From Bacteroides luhongzhouii (lineage in GTDB: Bacteria; Bacteroidota; Bacteroidia; Bacteroidales; Bacteroidaceae), in the NCBI RefSeq assembly GCF_009193295.2, contig NZ_CP059973.1, forward strand, positions 3,038,001 through 3,102,000: a stretch of 64,000 nt of DNA, given 5' to 3'. The translations under genes were made by a program, and so were the position numbers. Positions 7,256 through 16,106 of the stretch are shown piece after piece. The notes beneath the pieces were generated by a model, which ran no database searches, had not been told where the DNA came from, and worked only from the letters and a program-made list of their open reading frames with translations. The stretch's first letter is position 1. The number at the start of each line of letters is the position of its first letter.

Positions 7256-10200
7256 ATGAAAAAAAGTATATTAAGCCTGTTATTGGCATGTTTCCTGCAA
7301 ATCAATCTGGCTTTTGCACAGAATGTAATGAAGGGTGTCGTTAGCGATGCCAATGGTCCTCTTGTCGGAGTGGTGATCCACGATAAAGACAATGGAAAAG
7401 GTACTACCTCCGATATGTCGGGAAAGTATGCGCTCAATGGCGCAGAATCAGGCCATACAATAGAATTCCGTTATCTTGGTTATGTGACCGAGACTGTGGT
7501 ATGGGATGGTAAAAGTGTAGTAAATATGAAACTTAAAGAGGATGCTGTACAACTTGAAGAGACGGTTGTTATCGGCTATGGATCTGTAAAAAAGAAAGAT
7601 CTTACAGGTGCGGTCGGGGTAATCAACAGTTCGCTTATCGAAAAACAGAGTACTTCTCAACTTTCACAATCTTTGCAAGGACTGATTCCGGGACTGACGG
7701 TTACCCGTTCGAGCAGTATGCCGGGAGCGAGTGCTACGGTTCAGGTGCGTGGTGTGACAACAATGTCTGATTCGAGTCCGCTTATCCTTGTCGATGGTAT
7801 GATGGTCAGTAGTCTCGATAATATAGCAAGCGAGGATGTACAGCAGATTACTGTACTTAAAGATGCGGCTTCTGCATCCATCTATGGTGCCCGTGCAGCT
7901 GCCGGTGTTATCTTGATAACAACCAAGGAGGCAACCGAGGGACAACTTTCGATCGGTTATAACGGAGAGATTTCGTTGTCTTCTCCTACCGAATTTCCGA
8001 AATTCCTGACCGACCCTTATCACTACATGACAATGTATAATGAATGGTCGTGGAATGATGCCGGTAATCCTGCGGGAGGCGAGTTTGCCAACTATTCACA
8101 GGATTACATCAACAACTATGCTAGCAACAATAGGTATGATCCCATTCAATATCCTATCTATGATTGGAAAGACGCCATTCTTTCGAGTACCGCTATGCGC
8201 CATAAGCACAACTTGACAATGACGTATGGCAACAAGGTAATCAAGAGCCACACTTCCGCTACCTACGAAAATGCCGACGCTGTCTATAAAGGTTCAAACC
8301 ACGAAAGAATCTCTATCCGTTCGCGTAATAATCTGAAGATTAGTGATAAACTTTCCGGTTCTATTGATTTATCGGTACGTTATGCTACGAAAAATGACCC
8401 GACTTCCGGTAGTCCGATTCGTGCAGCTTATATGTATCCTTCCATTTATTTAGGACTTTATCCGGATGGTCGTGTTGGCCCCGGTAAAGACGGCAGCCTT
8501 AGCAATACGCTTGCCGCCTTATTGGAAGGCGGAGAGAAGAAGACCGTATCCAACACAATGACCGGTAAATTCTCGTTGAGCTATAAGCCCATAAAAGATT
8601 TGACCCTTACTGCCAATCTGACTCCTACCGTCGGAACTGTTTCGATCAAGGAGATGAAGAAAGCCATACCTGTTTACGATGCATACGAAACCGATGTTAT
8701 GCTGGGATATGTTTCGGGGTATACTTCTAATTCGCTAAGTGAAGAACGCCGTAACATCAAATCATTAGAGAAACAATTCATCGCTACATACGACAAGACC
8801 TTCAGCAAGGTACATAACTTCAATGCCATGGTCGGTTATGAAGATTATAGTTATACGTATGAAACGATGTCGGGATCGACAAACGATATGTCTTTGTCTT
8901 CTTTCCCTTATCTTGATTTGGCGAACAAGAATGCCCTTGCCGTAGCCGGTAATTCTTATCAGAATGCATACCGTTCATTTTTTGGCCGTGTCATGTATAA
9001 TTACGACAGCCGTTACTATCTCCAGATTAATGCTCGTGAAGACGGATCTTCACGTTTTCACAAGGATCACCGTTGGGGATTCTTTCCGTCCGCATCGGTG
9101 GGGTGGGTAATCTCTAATGAGAAATTCATGCAAAACATAACCCCGATAAGTTATCTGAAGTTCCGTGCTTCTATCGGTACTCTCGGTAACGAGCGGATTG
9201 GAAATTATCCTTATCAGACATACATTTCATTCAATAATGCCATTATGTATGACAGTGCAGGTTCTACGCCCCAATCCTCAATGTCCGCCGCGCAACAGGA
9301 TTATGCGTATGAGAATATCCATTGGGAGAAAACACAGAGCTGGGATATAGGTGTGGATGCCGCTTTCTTTAACAATCGTCTTGACTTTAGCGCAGACTAT
9401 TATTATAAGAAGACAACAGATATGCTCTTGTCGGTAGCAATCCCGTCGTTTACAGGTTATTCGGCACCTGACAGGAATGTCGGTAAAATGCACACTCGCG
9501 GTTGGGAAGTGAAACTCGGCTGGTCTGACCGTATCGGAGATGTAAGTTATGCGGTAAGTTTTAATGTCTCTGATTACAAGTCTATAATAGATAACCTTAA
9601 CGGCAAGCAGCAGTTTAACAGTGATGGTACCATTATTACTGAAGGTGCAGAATATAACTCATGGTATGGATATAAGACTGCAGGTTTGTTCCAGACCGCA
9701 GAGGAAGTCAGTGAAAGTGCTTTGCTTTCGGCTTCTACCAAACCGGGTGATGTGAAATATGTAGATGTCAGCGGTCCGGATGGCACTCCTGAAGGAATTA
9801 TCAATGAGACATACGACCGTGTAGTGCTTGGCAGCTCATTGCCACATTATCTATACGGAGGTTCTATTAGTTTGGGTTGGAAAGGTCTCTCTTTCTCCCT
9901 ACTCTTTAATGGTGTCGGGAAACAACTTTCACGCCTCACCGAAAGTATGATTCGCCCCATGCAGGGACAATGGCTTCCGGCTCCGTCAGTCCTTCTGAAC
10001 GACAATGGCAGCCGTAATTATTGGAGTGTGTACAACACTGCAGAGCAGAACGCGGCAGCCAGCTATCCCCGTTTGAGTCATCAGGGCGGTGAATACAACA
10101 ACTACAAAATGTCGGATTACTGGCTCAAGAGTAGTGCCTATATGCGTATAAAGAATATCAACGTTGGCTATACAGTTCCTAAGAAAATCGTCTCTAAAGT

Positions 10201-10342
10201 CGGAATCAAGGGACTTCGGGTGTACGTCAATATCGATGATCCATACTGCTTTGATAGTTATCTTTCGGGATGGGATCCTGAAGCAGGCGCTTCTACCTAT
10301 ATCACACGCACTTATACATTTGGAGTGGATATTAAATTCTAA
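7256..10342 (+). CDS. SusC/RagA-family TonB-dependent outer-membrane transporter
   Basis: The 1028-residue protein has a signal peptide cut after AFAQ. A carboxypeptidase-regulatory-like domain (about 23-105) leads into the TonB-box-like ETVVIGYGSVKKKDL, then the plug (about 115-225; PGASATVQVRG and SPLILVDGM are diagnostic) and a beta-barrel ending in the aromatic strand TYTFGVDIKF. It imports large ligands across the outer membrane with TonB energy, together with the SusD-like lid encoded 6 bases downstream. Length and motifs are normal. Confidence 0.96.
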   Translation: MKKSILSLLLACFLQINLAFAQNVMKGVVSDANGPLVGVVIHDKDNGKGTTSDMSGKYALNGAESGHTIEFRYLGYVTETVVWDGKSVVNMKLKEDAVQLEETVVIGYGSVKKKDLTGAVGVINSSLIEKQSTSQLSQSLQGLIPGLTVTRSSSMPGASATVQVRGVTTMSDSSPLILVDGMMVSSLDNIASEDVQQITVLKDAASASIYGARAAAGVILITTKEATEGQLSIGYNGEISLSSPTEFPKFLTDPYHYMTMYNEWSWNDAGNPAGGEFANYSQDYINNYASNNRYDPIQYPIYDWKDAILSSTAMRHKHNLTMTYGNKVIKSHTSATYENADAVYKGSNHERISIRSRNNLKISDKLSGSIDLSVRYATKNDPTSGSPIRAAYMYPSIYLGLYPDGRVGPGKDGSLSNTLAALLEGGEKKTVSNTMTGKFSLSYKPIKDLTLTANLTPTVGTVSIKEMKKAIPVYDAYETDVMLGYVSGYTSNSLSEERRNIKSLEKQFIATYDKTFSKVHNFNAMVGYEDYSYTYETMSGSTNDMSLSSFPYLDLANKNALAVAGNSYQNAYRSFFGRVMYNYDSRYYLQINAREDGSSRFHKDHRWGFFPSASVGWVISNEKFMQNITPISYLKFRASIGTLGNERIGNYPYQTYISFNNAIMYDSAGSTPQSSMSAAQQDYAYENIHWEKTQSWDIGVDAAFFNNRLDFSADYYYKKTTDMLLSVAIPSFTGYSAPDRNVGKMHTRGWEVKLGWSDRIGDVSYAVSFNVSDYKSIIDNLNGKQQFNSDGTIITEGAEYNSWYGYKTAGLFQTAEEVSESALLSASTKPGDVKYVDVSGPDGTPEGIINETYDRVVLGSSLPHYLYGGSISLGWKGLSFSLLFNGVGKQLSRLTESMIRPMQGQWLPAPSVLLNDNGSRNYWSVYNTAEQNAAASYPRLSHQGGEYNNYKMSDYWLKSSAYMRIKNINVGYTVPKKIVSKVGIKGLRVYVNIDDPYCFDSYLSGWDPEAGASTYITRTYTFGVDIKF

Positions 10343-10348
10343 TGGAGT

Positions 10349-12106
10349 ATGAAAAAATTACATAATATGAAAAAAATACATGTATTGATTTGCATGATAG
10401 CTCTTCTATCTGTAACTTCTTGTGTGAACCTCGATCTGAATCCTCCTTCAGCTGCATCCAGTGAAAACTGGTTCTCGTCACCAGAGGAAGTTCGAATCTC
10501 ATTGAACGATTTTTATCGCAGTACTTTCTTTGTTATAGAAGAAGGTTGGACGCTGGACCGTAATACGGATGACTGGGCGCAACGAACCAACATTTATACC
10601 ATTGCGGCAGGTTCACTGAATGCGTCTTCTACAAGTAATCCTAACATCAAGACTGTTTGGAGTTACACGTATAAGAACATTAGTCGTGCCAACCGGATTT
10701 TGGAGGCACTCGACAAACTTGAAGGCAAATATTCCACCACTGAACTGAATACACTTCGTGCCGAAGCCCGTTTTTTCAGGGCGTTTGCTTATTCACGTTT
10801 GATTACTCTTTGGGGAGATGTTCCTTTCTACCTGACTTCGATTACTCCGGAGGAAGCATTTGAGATGGGACGTACCGACAAAGCTGTCGTTCTGAAACAA
10901 ATTTATGAAGATTATGACTATGCCGCAGAAAATTTGCCGGCCGCAAATAATAATAGCGGCGCCACCCGTGTGGACAAAGGAACGGCTTATGCTTACAAGG
11001 CTCGTACCGCTCTCTATCAACACGACTACGGGACTGCCGCAAAGGCTGCGCAAGACTGTATGGATCTGGAAGTATATGACTTAGCCCCTGATTATGGAGA
11101 ACTTTTCCGCGACAAGACAAGAGGAAGCAAAGAAGTTATCTTCTCTGTTGCTCACTCAAGCGACCTTGAGTTGGATGAAGACGGTAAACCTACTACACAG
11201 GCTATCGGTTCCTTTATTGCCCGTTCGGCAGGCGGTACACATAATGCACAACCTTCGTGGGAACTTCTTGCTGTCTACGAAATGACGAATGGCAAGACGA
11301 TTGATGAACCGGGCAGTGGCTTTGACCCTCACGATCCATTTGCCAACCGTGATCCCCGTTGCCTGGAAACATTTGCAGCTCCCGGCAGCCGTATCTATGG
11401 TATTGAGTGGAATCCTGCGCCAAACGCACTCGAAGTAATGGATTATACGCAAAATCGCATGATTACAAACAAAGATTCCAAAGGCGGTTTGGATGCATCC
11501 AACTGCGCTTACAATGGTTGTTGTCTGCGCAAAGGCGCACAAGAGTCATGGCGTACTACTTTGTATAACGACAACCCCGTCATTCTCATGCGTTATGCAG
11601 ATGTCTTGTTGATGTATGCCGAAGCTAAGATTGAGTTGGGAGATATTGACGCTACTGTTCTTGCTTGCATCAACGATGTCCGCGCCCGTGCTTATGGCAC
11701 CACCCGTACACAAACCAACGACTATCCGTCCATTACGACAACCGATCAGACAGCATTGCGCAAAGTGCTCCGTCGTGAGCGTCGTGTGGAGTTTGCATGG
11801 GAAAATCTGCGTTATTTCGACTTGCTTCGTTGGCATCAGTTTGAGAATGCTTTCGGACACAATATGTACGGATTTACCCGTACAGCCAACAGGGCAAAGG
11901 AATATTTTGCGGCGGGCAACTGGTTTTGGCCGGAGACTCCGACGTTTGACAAAGACGGATTTCCTTCTTTTGAAGCGATGGCGGACGGAACCTATATCGT
12001 CCAGCACGGTGAACGTAAGTTTGATGAGAAAATTTATTTGTGGCCATTGCCAAGTGATGATGTATTGATAATGAATGGAAAACTTGTTCAAAATCCAGGG
12101 TACTAA
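10349..12106 (+). CDS. SusD/RagB-family outer-membrane lipoprotein
   Basis: The 585-residue protein has a signal peptide with lipobox LLSVTSC. Two in-frame starts are possible (10349 or 10367, MKKIHVL); the second gives a more compact signal peptide. N-terminal SusD features include NLDLNPPSAASSENWFSS and the helical repeat region with LRAEARFFRAFAYSRLITLW near residue 130; the C-terminal SusD motif region reads RRERRVEFAWENLRYFDLLRW. It forms the ligand-binding lid of the SusC partner. It follows susC directly, the usual order. Confidence 0.95.
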   Translation: MKKLHNMKKIHVLICMIALLSVTSCVNLDLNPPSAASSENWFSSPEEVRISLNDFYRSTFFVIEEGWTLDRNTDDWAQRTNIYTIAAGSLNASSTSNPNIKTVWSYTYKNISRANRILEALDKLEGKYSTTELNTLRAEARFFRAFAYSRLITLWGDVPFYLTSITPEEAFEMGRTDKAVVLKQIYEDYDYAAENLPAANNNSGATRVDKGTAYAYKARTALYQHDYGTAAKAAQDCMDLEVYDLAPDYGELFRDKTRGSKEVIFSVAHSSDLELDEDGKPTTQAIGSFIARSAGGTHNAQPSWELLAVYEMTNGKTIDEPGSGFDPHDPFANRDPRCLETFAAPGSRIYGIEWNPAPNALEVMDYTQNRMITNKDSKGGLDASNCAYNGCCLRKGAQESWRTTLYNDNPVILMRYADVLLMYAEAKIELGDIDATVLACINDVRARAYGTTRTQTNDYPSITTTDQTALRKVLRRERRVEFAWENLRYFDLLRWHQFENAFGHNMYGFTRTANRAKEYFAAGNWFWPETPTFDKDGFPSFEAMADGTYIVQHGERKFDEKIYLWPLPSDDVLIMNGKLVQNPGY

Positions 12107-12127
12107 CTTTATTAAATAAATGATATT

Positions 12128-13081
12128 ATGAGCATTGGAGAAATTTTATTGCACAGTCGCTATCAACCATTGAAAAGGGTGTTGAGCTATGATGTATTCA
12201 ACACTGGCTTTAACGGCTGGATGACATTGATGCCTAACTTTACGGAATATCCCGATTTTGATGTTCCCAAGACATTGGTCAATAAAGACCAGTGGCCACC
12301 GGTCATGCTTAGTTCCGCTACTTTCAGGTATCCGGGCACTCACGGGGCAATGTCCGGCACTTACTCTCTTAAACTTTCGACAAGACCTGTTGCCGCTCCT
12401 TATACGGAGATTCCGGCGGAAGGCTGTCTGGGACATGCCATTAAGCGGCTGTCGTTCTCTCGTCCGGGCTGCAAATATTTGCAGATAGAATGTTGGTTTA
12501 CATACACGGCGGAGCAGGATGTGGTGGATGGCGGTGACCGTCCACAACCGGGTTTGCATGAGAGTTCCATCCGCGATTTTGGTCTGGGATTCGATGTACA
12601 GGAGGGTGGAAAACGCTACCATGTAGGAGTCCGCTATCTCAATGCAGTAGATGGCAAATTAATGCAGAAGTGGCAGTATGAACATTCCAATGAAGACATT
12701 ACCGACCGTGATTGGGCTTATGGACTTGACGGAGACTGGTGTAAGAGGGGAGTTGATCCCTGGTGGTTCGGCCGCCGTTATCCTAATGGCGACCACGATG
12801 GGTTTAAGGATTTGAAAGATGGTCATCAGAAACTCATTTACAATGAGACCGACTGTAAACTCAATTGGCAATACATGCGTCTGAAACTTGACACACAGCT
12901 TCGTGAATATGTCGAGTTCCAATGTCAGGATAGAATTTGGGATATGCGTGGCATTGCAGCCGATACCGTTGACGGATATGACCGCATCGACAATCTTATC
13001 AATCCTCTTTTCTGGGTGGGTACTGATACCAATCGTCGTGTATTCTTTTATATAGATTCTGTTGTTGTTTCACAAGAATAA
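12128..13081 (+). CDS. Uncharacterised 317-residue protein in the operon
   Basis: I do not recognise a characterised family. There is no signal peptide or membrane segment, so it is predicted cytoplasmic. The sequence is rich in aromatics and beta-strand patterns, with a WWFGRRYPNGDHDGF stretch and a C-terminal end (RRVFFYIDSVVVSQE) like the last strand of jelly-roll/carbohydrate-binding folds. It lies 21 bases after susD and 17 before another unknown gene. A sugar-binding or structural cytoplasmic beta-sandwich is possible, but no catalytic role can be assigned. Confidence 0.75.
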   Translation: MSIGEILLHSRYQPLKRVLSYDVFNTGFNGWMTLMPNFTEYPDFDVPKTLVNKDQWPPVMLSSATFRYPGTHGAMSGTYSLKLSTRPVAAPYTEIPAEGCLGHAIKRLSFSRPGCKYLQIECWFTYTAEQDVVDGGDRPQPGLHESSIRDFGLGFDVQEGGKRYHVGVRYLNAVDGKLMQKWQYEHSNEDITDRDWAYGLDGDWCKRGVDPWWFGRRYPNGDHDGFKDLKDGHQKLIYNETDCKLNWQYMRLKLDTQLREYVEFQCQDRIWDMRGIAADTVDGYDRIDNLINPLFWVGTDTNRRVFFYIDSVVVSQE

Positions 13082-13098
13082 AAGGAGGTATGTAATAT

Positions 13099-13428
13099 AT
13101 GAAAATGTTTAATGATTCCCACCTTGAGGTAAAAAAGTTCTTTAAAGGCACTTTCTTCACTCATCCTTACGAGGCTGGTTGGGCAGATGAGGCTATATTC
13201 TTTGTTATGGTTGAGAAAATAGAAGGAGATCCCGTATTCGAAGGTCGTGTACAACTATCGCAAGACGGTATACATTGGGCTGACGATGGTAGTGAGCCTG
13301 TAATCTTCAAAGGACTTGGCCAACATATTATAAAGGTAAATTCAAATTTTGGTAATTATATTCGTCTTGCCGTCAGCATTGAAGGCGGAGAGATGTTTTT
13401 AAATCTTCATATAGCATGCAAAGGTTAA
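13099..13428 (+). CDS. Uncharacterised 109-residue beta-sandwich-like protein
   Basis: This small protein lacks a signal peptide. Its alternating hydrophobic pattern with FEGRVQLSQDGIHWADDGSE followed by an IRLAVSIEGGEMFLNLHIA strand pair suggests a single compact beta-sandwich. A ribosome site, AAAGGAGGT, lies at about 13081-13089. Its 3' end overlaps the next gene by 13 bases, implying translational coupling. Function unknown; being paired with the preceding unknown gene suggests they work together. Confidence 0.7.
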   Translation: MKMFNDSHLEVKKFFKGTFFTHPYEAGWADEAIFFVMVEKIEGDPVFEGRVQLSQDGIHWADDGSEPVIFKGLGQHIIKVNSNFGNYIRLAVSIEGGEMFLNLHIACKG

Positions 13429-14792
13429 TATTTATACTTAGTCTGTTCATCCTTGCGATTGTAGGATGCAGCTCCAATGAGTCTCACTCATTTTTGATTC
13501 GTCCGGATGGAGGTGGAGAAGATGCTGCCACTGAAATAGAGGTAGGTAAAACAATTCCTGCCTGGCAAGAGGGTATGATGGATATTCATTTCATCAATAC
13601 GACTACCGGTGAAAGCATGTTTGTAATATTCCCGGATGGTACGCAAATGCTTATCGATGCCGCAAGTTCGAGTGTTACGACCAACTCTAATAGTAATACG
13701 ACCAACACCGGTATCCGTAGTCGTTGGGATCCGACTCTGACTTCTACCCGTGGTTCACAGATTATAACTGACTACATCCGTAAGTGTATGGTATGGACAG
13801 GTAACAGTACGATTGATTATGCAGTACTTACACACTTCCATAATGACCACTTTGGCGGTTATACTTCCTCCTTGCCGAAATCTTCCAACTCCAGCACTTA
13901 TTCGTTGATAGGTTTTGCCGAGATTTTCGACAATTTCAAGATTGGTACGCTTCTCGATCGTGGCTATCCCGATTATAACTATCCGTTCGACATGGCAACC
14001 ATGGCAGACAATGCTCCAAGTTGTAGTAACTATATCAATGCAGTGAAATGGCATGTCGCCAATAAAAAGTTTGATGCTGCGATATTCAAAGCAGGGGCGA
14101 ATAATCAGATCGTTCAAAAGTATAATCCTGTGAAGTATCCTACTGCAAAGGTGCAAAACGTGGCAGTGAATGGAGAGATCTGGACTGGTTCGGGCACTAC
14201 CACAAAGAAAACATTCCCTGAACTCTCGGAGATTTCATACGAAAACAGCAAGAACATTACCTCCAGTGACAATTGTCCGCCGGAGAACATAACCAGTTGT
14301 GTGATGAAAGTTTCGTATGGCAATTTTGATTTCTTTGCCGGAGGCGATCTTCAGTATAACGGACGTTCGAGTCATGCGTGGAAAGATGCCGAACTGCCTT
14401 GTGCAAAAGCGGTAGGTCAGGTGGAACTGATGAAAGCCGATCATCATGGAACGAGCAACACCAATCAGGCGGATGCTCTGAAAGCACTCAATCCACAAAC
14501 GATTGTTGTCAATTCGTGGGTAGATTGTCATCCTCGTACCGATATACTGAATTTGATGGAGACAACACTCCCTGCATGTGATATATTTATCACTAACTTT
14601 TGGCAGGGCGATCGTCCCAGCGGAGTAGACGACCGGGTAACGGCGGAAGAGGCTGCGAGAGTAAAGGGATATGATGGACATATTGTAGTTCGTGTGACCG
14701 ACGGAGGAAACAAATACAGAGTTGTGACGATCACCGATTCTGACGGAGCAATGACCGTTAAGACTATTTCCGGTCCATATACAAGCAGATAA
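13416..14792 (+). CDS. Metallo-beta-lactamase-fold hydrolase, lipoprotein (ComEC-like MBL)
   Basis: The 458-residue protein has a lipobox (LAIVGC, Cys 18). After a linker, the MBL domain shows DGTQMLIDAA, the metal-binding LTHFHNDHFGG near residue 140, the next ligand region FFAGGDLQ near residue 310, and KADHHGTSN near residue 345, so both metal sites look complete. This subgroup resembles the MBL domain of ComEC and of phosphorylcholine-esterase-type enzymes, which act on phosphodiesters. It is predicted to be tethered to an outer or inner membrane surface. A phosphodiesterase role on the locus substrate is inference. The stop codon overlaps the next start (TAATG). Confidence 0.82.
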   Translation: MQRLIFILSLFILAIVGCSSNESHSFLIRPDGGGEDAATEIEVGKTIPAWQEGMMDIHFINTTTGESMFVIFPDGTQMLIDAASSSVTTNSNSNTTNTGIRSRWDPTLTSTRGSQIITDYIRKCMVWTGNSTIDYAVLTHFHNDHFGGYTSSLPKSSNSSTYSLIGFAEIFDNFKIGTLLDRGYPDYNYPFDMATMADNAPSCSNYINAVKWHVANKKFDAAIFKAGANNQIVQKYNPVKYPTAKVQNVAVNGEIWTGSGTTTKKTFPELSEISYENSKNITSSDNCPPENITSCVMKVSYGNFDFFAGGDLQYNGRSSHAWKDAELPCAKAVGQVELMKADHHGTSNTNQADALKALNPQTIVVNSWVDCHPRTDILNLMETTLPACDIFITNFWQGDRPSGVDDRVTAEEAARVKGYDGHIVVRVTDGGNKYRVVTITDSDGAMTVKTISGPYTSR

Positions 14793-16066
14793 TGAATACA
14801 AAATACTATGATGTAATAGTAGCAGGTGCAGGTCCTGCCGGGATATGTGCGGCTGTAGCCGCCGCCCGGCAAGGAGCACGTGTTGCTCTTATCGAAAGAT
14901 ACGGAGTCATCGGAGGTAACCTGACCGCCGGGTATGTCGGCCCTATTCTCGGTAGTGTAAGCAAGAACACGATGCGCGATGAGGTTTGTGCTATTCTTGG
15001 CGTCAAAGACAATGACTGGATTGGCGAACATGGAAATGCTCACGATTTCGAAGAGGCAAAACTTACATTGGCAGAATTTGTCGCCAGGGAAAAGAACGTC
15101 GATGTCTTTTTGCAATGTTGTGTGTCGGATGTTATTCGTGACGGAAAGGTGGTAAAAGGCATTAAGTGTGCAAGTAACGAGGGGACGCTCTGTTTTGAAG
15201 CCGCGGTTACGATCGACTGTACCGGTGATGCCGTGGTATCTTTTCTTGCCGGTGCAAAAATAGAAAAAGGACGTGCTGACGGACTCATGCAACCTGTAAC
15301 CCTTGAATACACCATTGACGGAGTAGATGAATCGAAAGGGATTATCTGTATTGGAGATGTAGACAATGTCCAACTGAATGGCGAGTGTTTTCTTGATTGG
15401 TGCAAAAAGAAAGCCGATGAGGGCAAACTTCCCCGGATGCTTGCTGCCGTGCGTTTGCATCCGTCAGTCAGACCGGGTTGCCGTCAGGTAAATACGACAC
15501 AAGTCAATAGGGTGGATATTACTTCGGTAAGCTCTATTTTCACCGCTGATCTTGAACTTAGGCAACAGATACGTCTCCTGACTCAATTCTTGAAAGAAAA
15601 TTTGCCGGGTTACGAAAACTGTAGAGTGATCGGAAGTGGTACAACAACCGGAGTGCGCGAAAGCCGCAGGGTGATGGGTGACTATGTGATCGATGCCGAT
15701 GAGATGGCGGAAGGCTGTCGTTTTGCCGATGTGGTAGTACATAAGGCATTGTTCATTGTCGATATACATAATCCTGACGGAGCCGGACAGGCGGAACCGA
15801 CCATACAATATTGCAAACCATACGATTTGCCGTATCGTTGTTTTCTTCCGTTGGGCTTGGAAGGGCTTCTTGTGGCGGGACGGTGCATATCGGGTACTCA
15901 CAGAGCTCACGCTTCATATCGTGTCATGAGTATTTGCATGGCGATGGGAGAGGCCGTTGGCATTGCCGCTGCCATGAGTGCGTTGCAGCATTGTACTCCG
16001 CGGGCTCTCGATGTAGGAGAGTTGCAGAAACGGCTTGAATCGTTAGGCGTAGAGCTGTTTGATTAA
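14792..16066 (+). CDS. Second FAD-dependent oxidoreductase (FAD_oxidored family)
   Basis: The 424-residue protein is a homologue of the operon's first gene. The Rossmann motif is YDVIVAGAGPAGICAAVAAA, followed by ALIERYGVIGGN; DCTGDAVVSFLAGA lies near residue 145, and the C-terminal FAD motif is GLLVAGRCISGTHRAHASYR. It has no signal peptide and is therefore cytoplasmic. Its start overlaps the stop of the MBL gene by one base. Having two distinct copies in one operon suggests two oxidation steps or two related substrates. The exact substrate is unknown. Confidence 0.85.
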   Translation: MNTKYYDVIVAGAGPAGICAAVAAARQGARVALIERYGVIGGNLTAGYVGPILGSVSKNTMRDEVCAILGVKDNDWIGEHGNAHDFEEAKLTLAEFVAREKNVDVFLQCCVSDVIRDGKVVKGIKCASNEGTLCFEAAVTIDCTGDAVVSFLAGAKIEKGRADGLMQPVTLEYTIDGVDESKGIICIGDVDNVQLNGECFLDWCKKKADEGKLPRMLAAVRLHPSVRPGCRQVNTTQVNRVDITSVSSIFTADLELRQQIRLLTQFLKENLPGYENCRVIGSGTTTGVRESRRVMGDYVIDADEMAEGCRFADVVVHKALFIVDIHNPDGAGQAEPTIQYCKPYDLPYRCFLPLGLEGLLVAGRCISGTHRAHASYRVMSICMAMGEAVGIAAAMSALQHCTPRALDVGELQKRLESLGVELFD

Positions 16067-16106
16067 CGTAAAACATAATCATACTTTAAATTTATAGAGC
16101 ATACTT

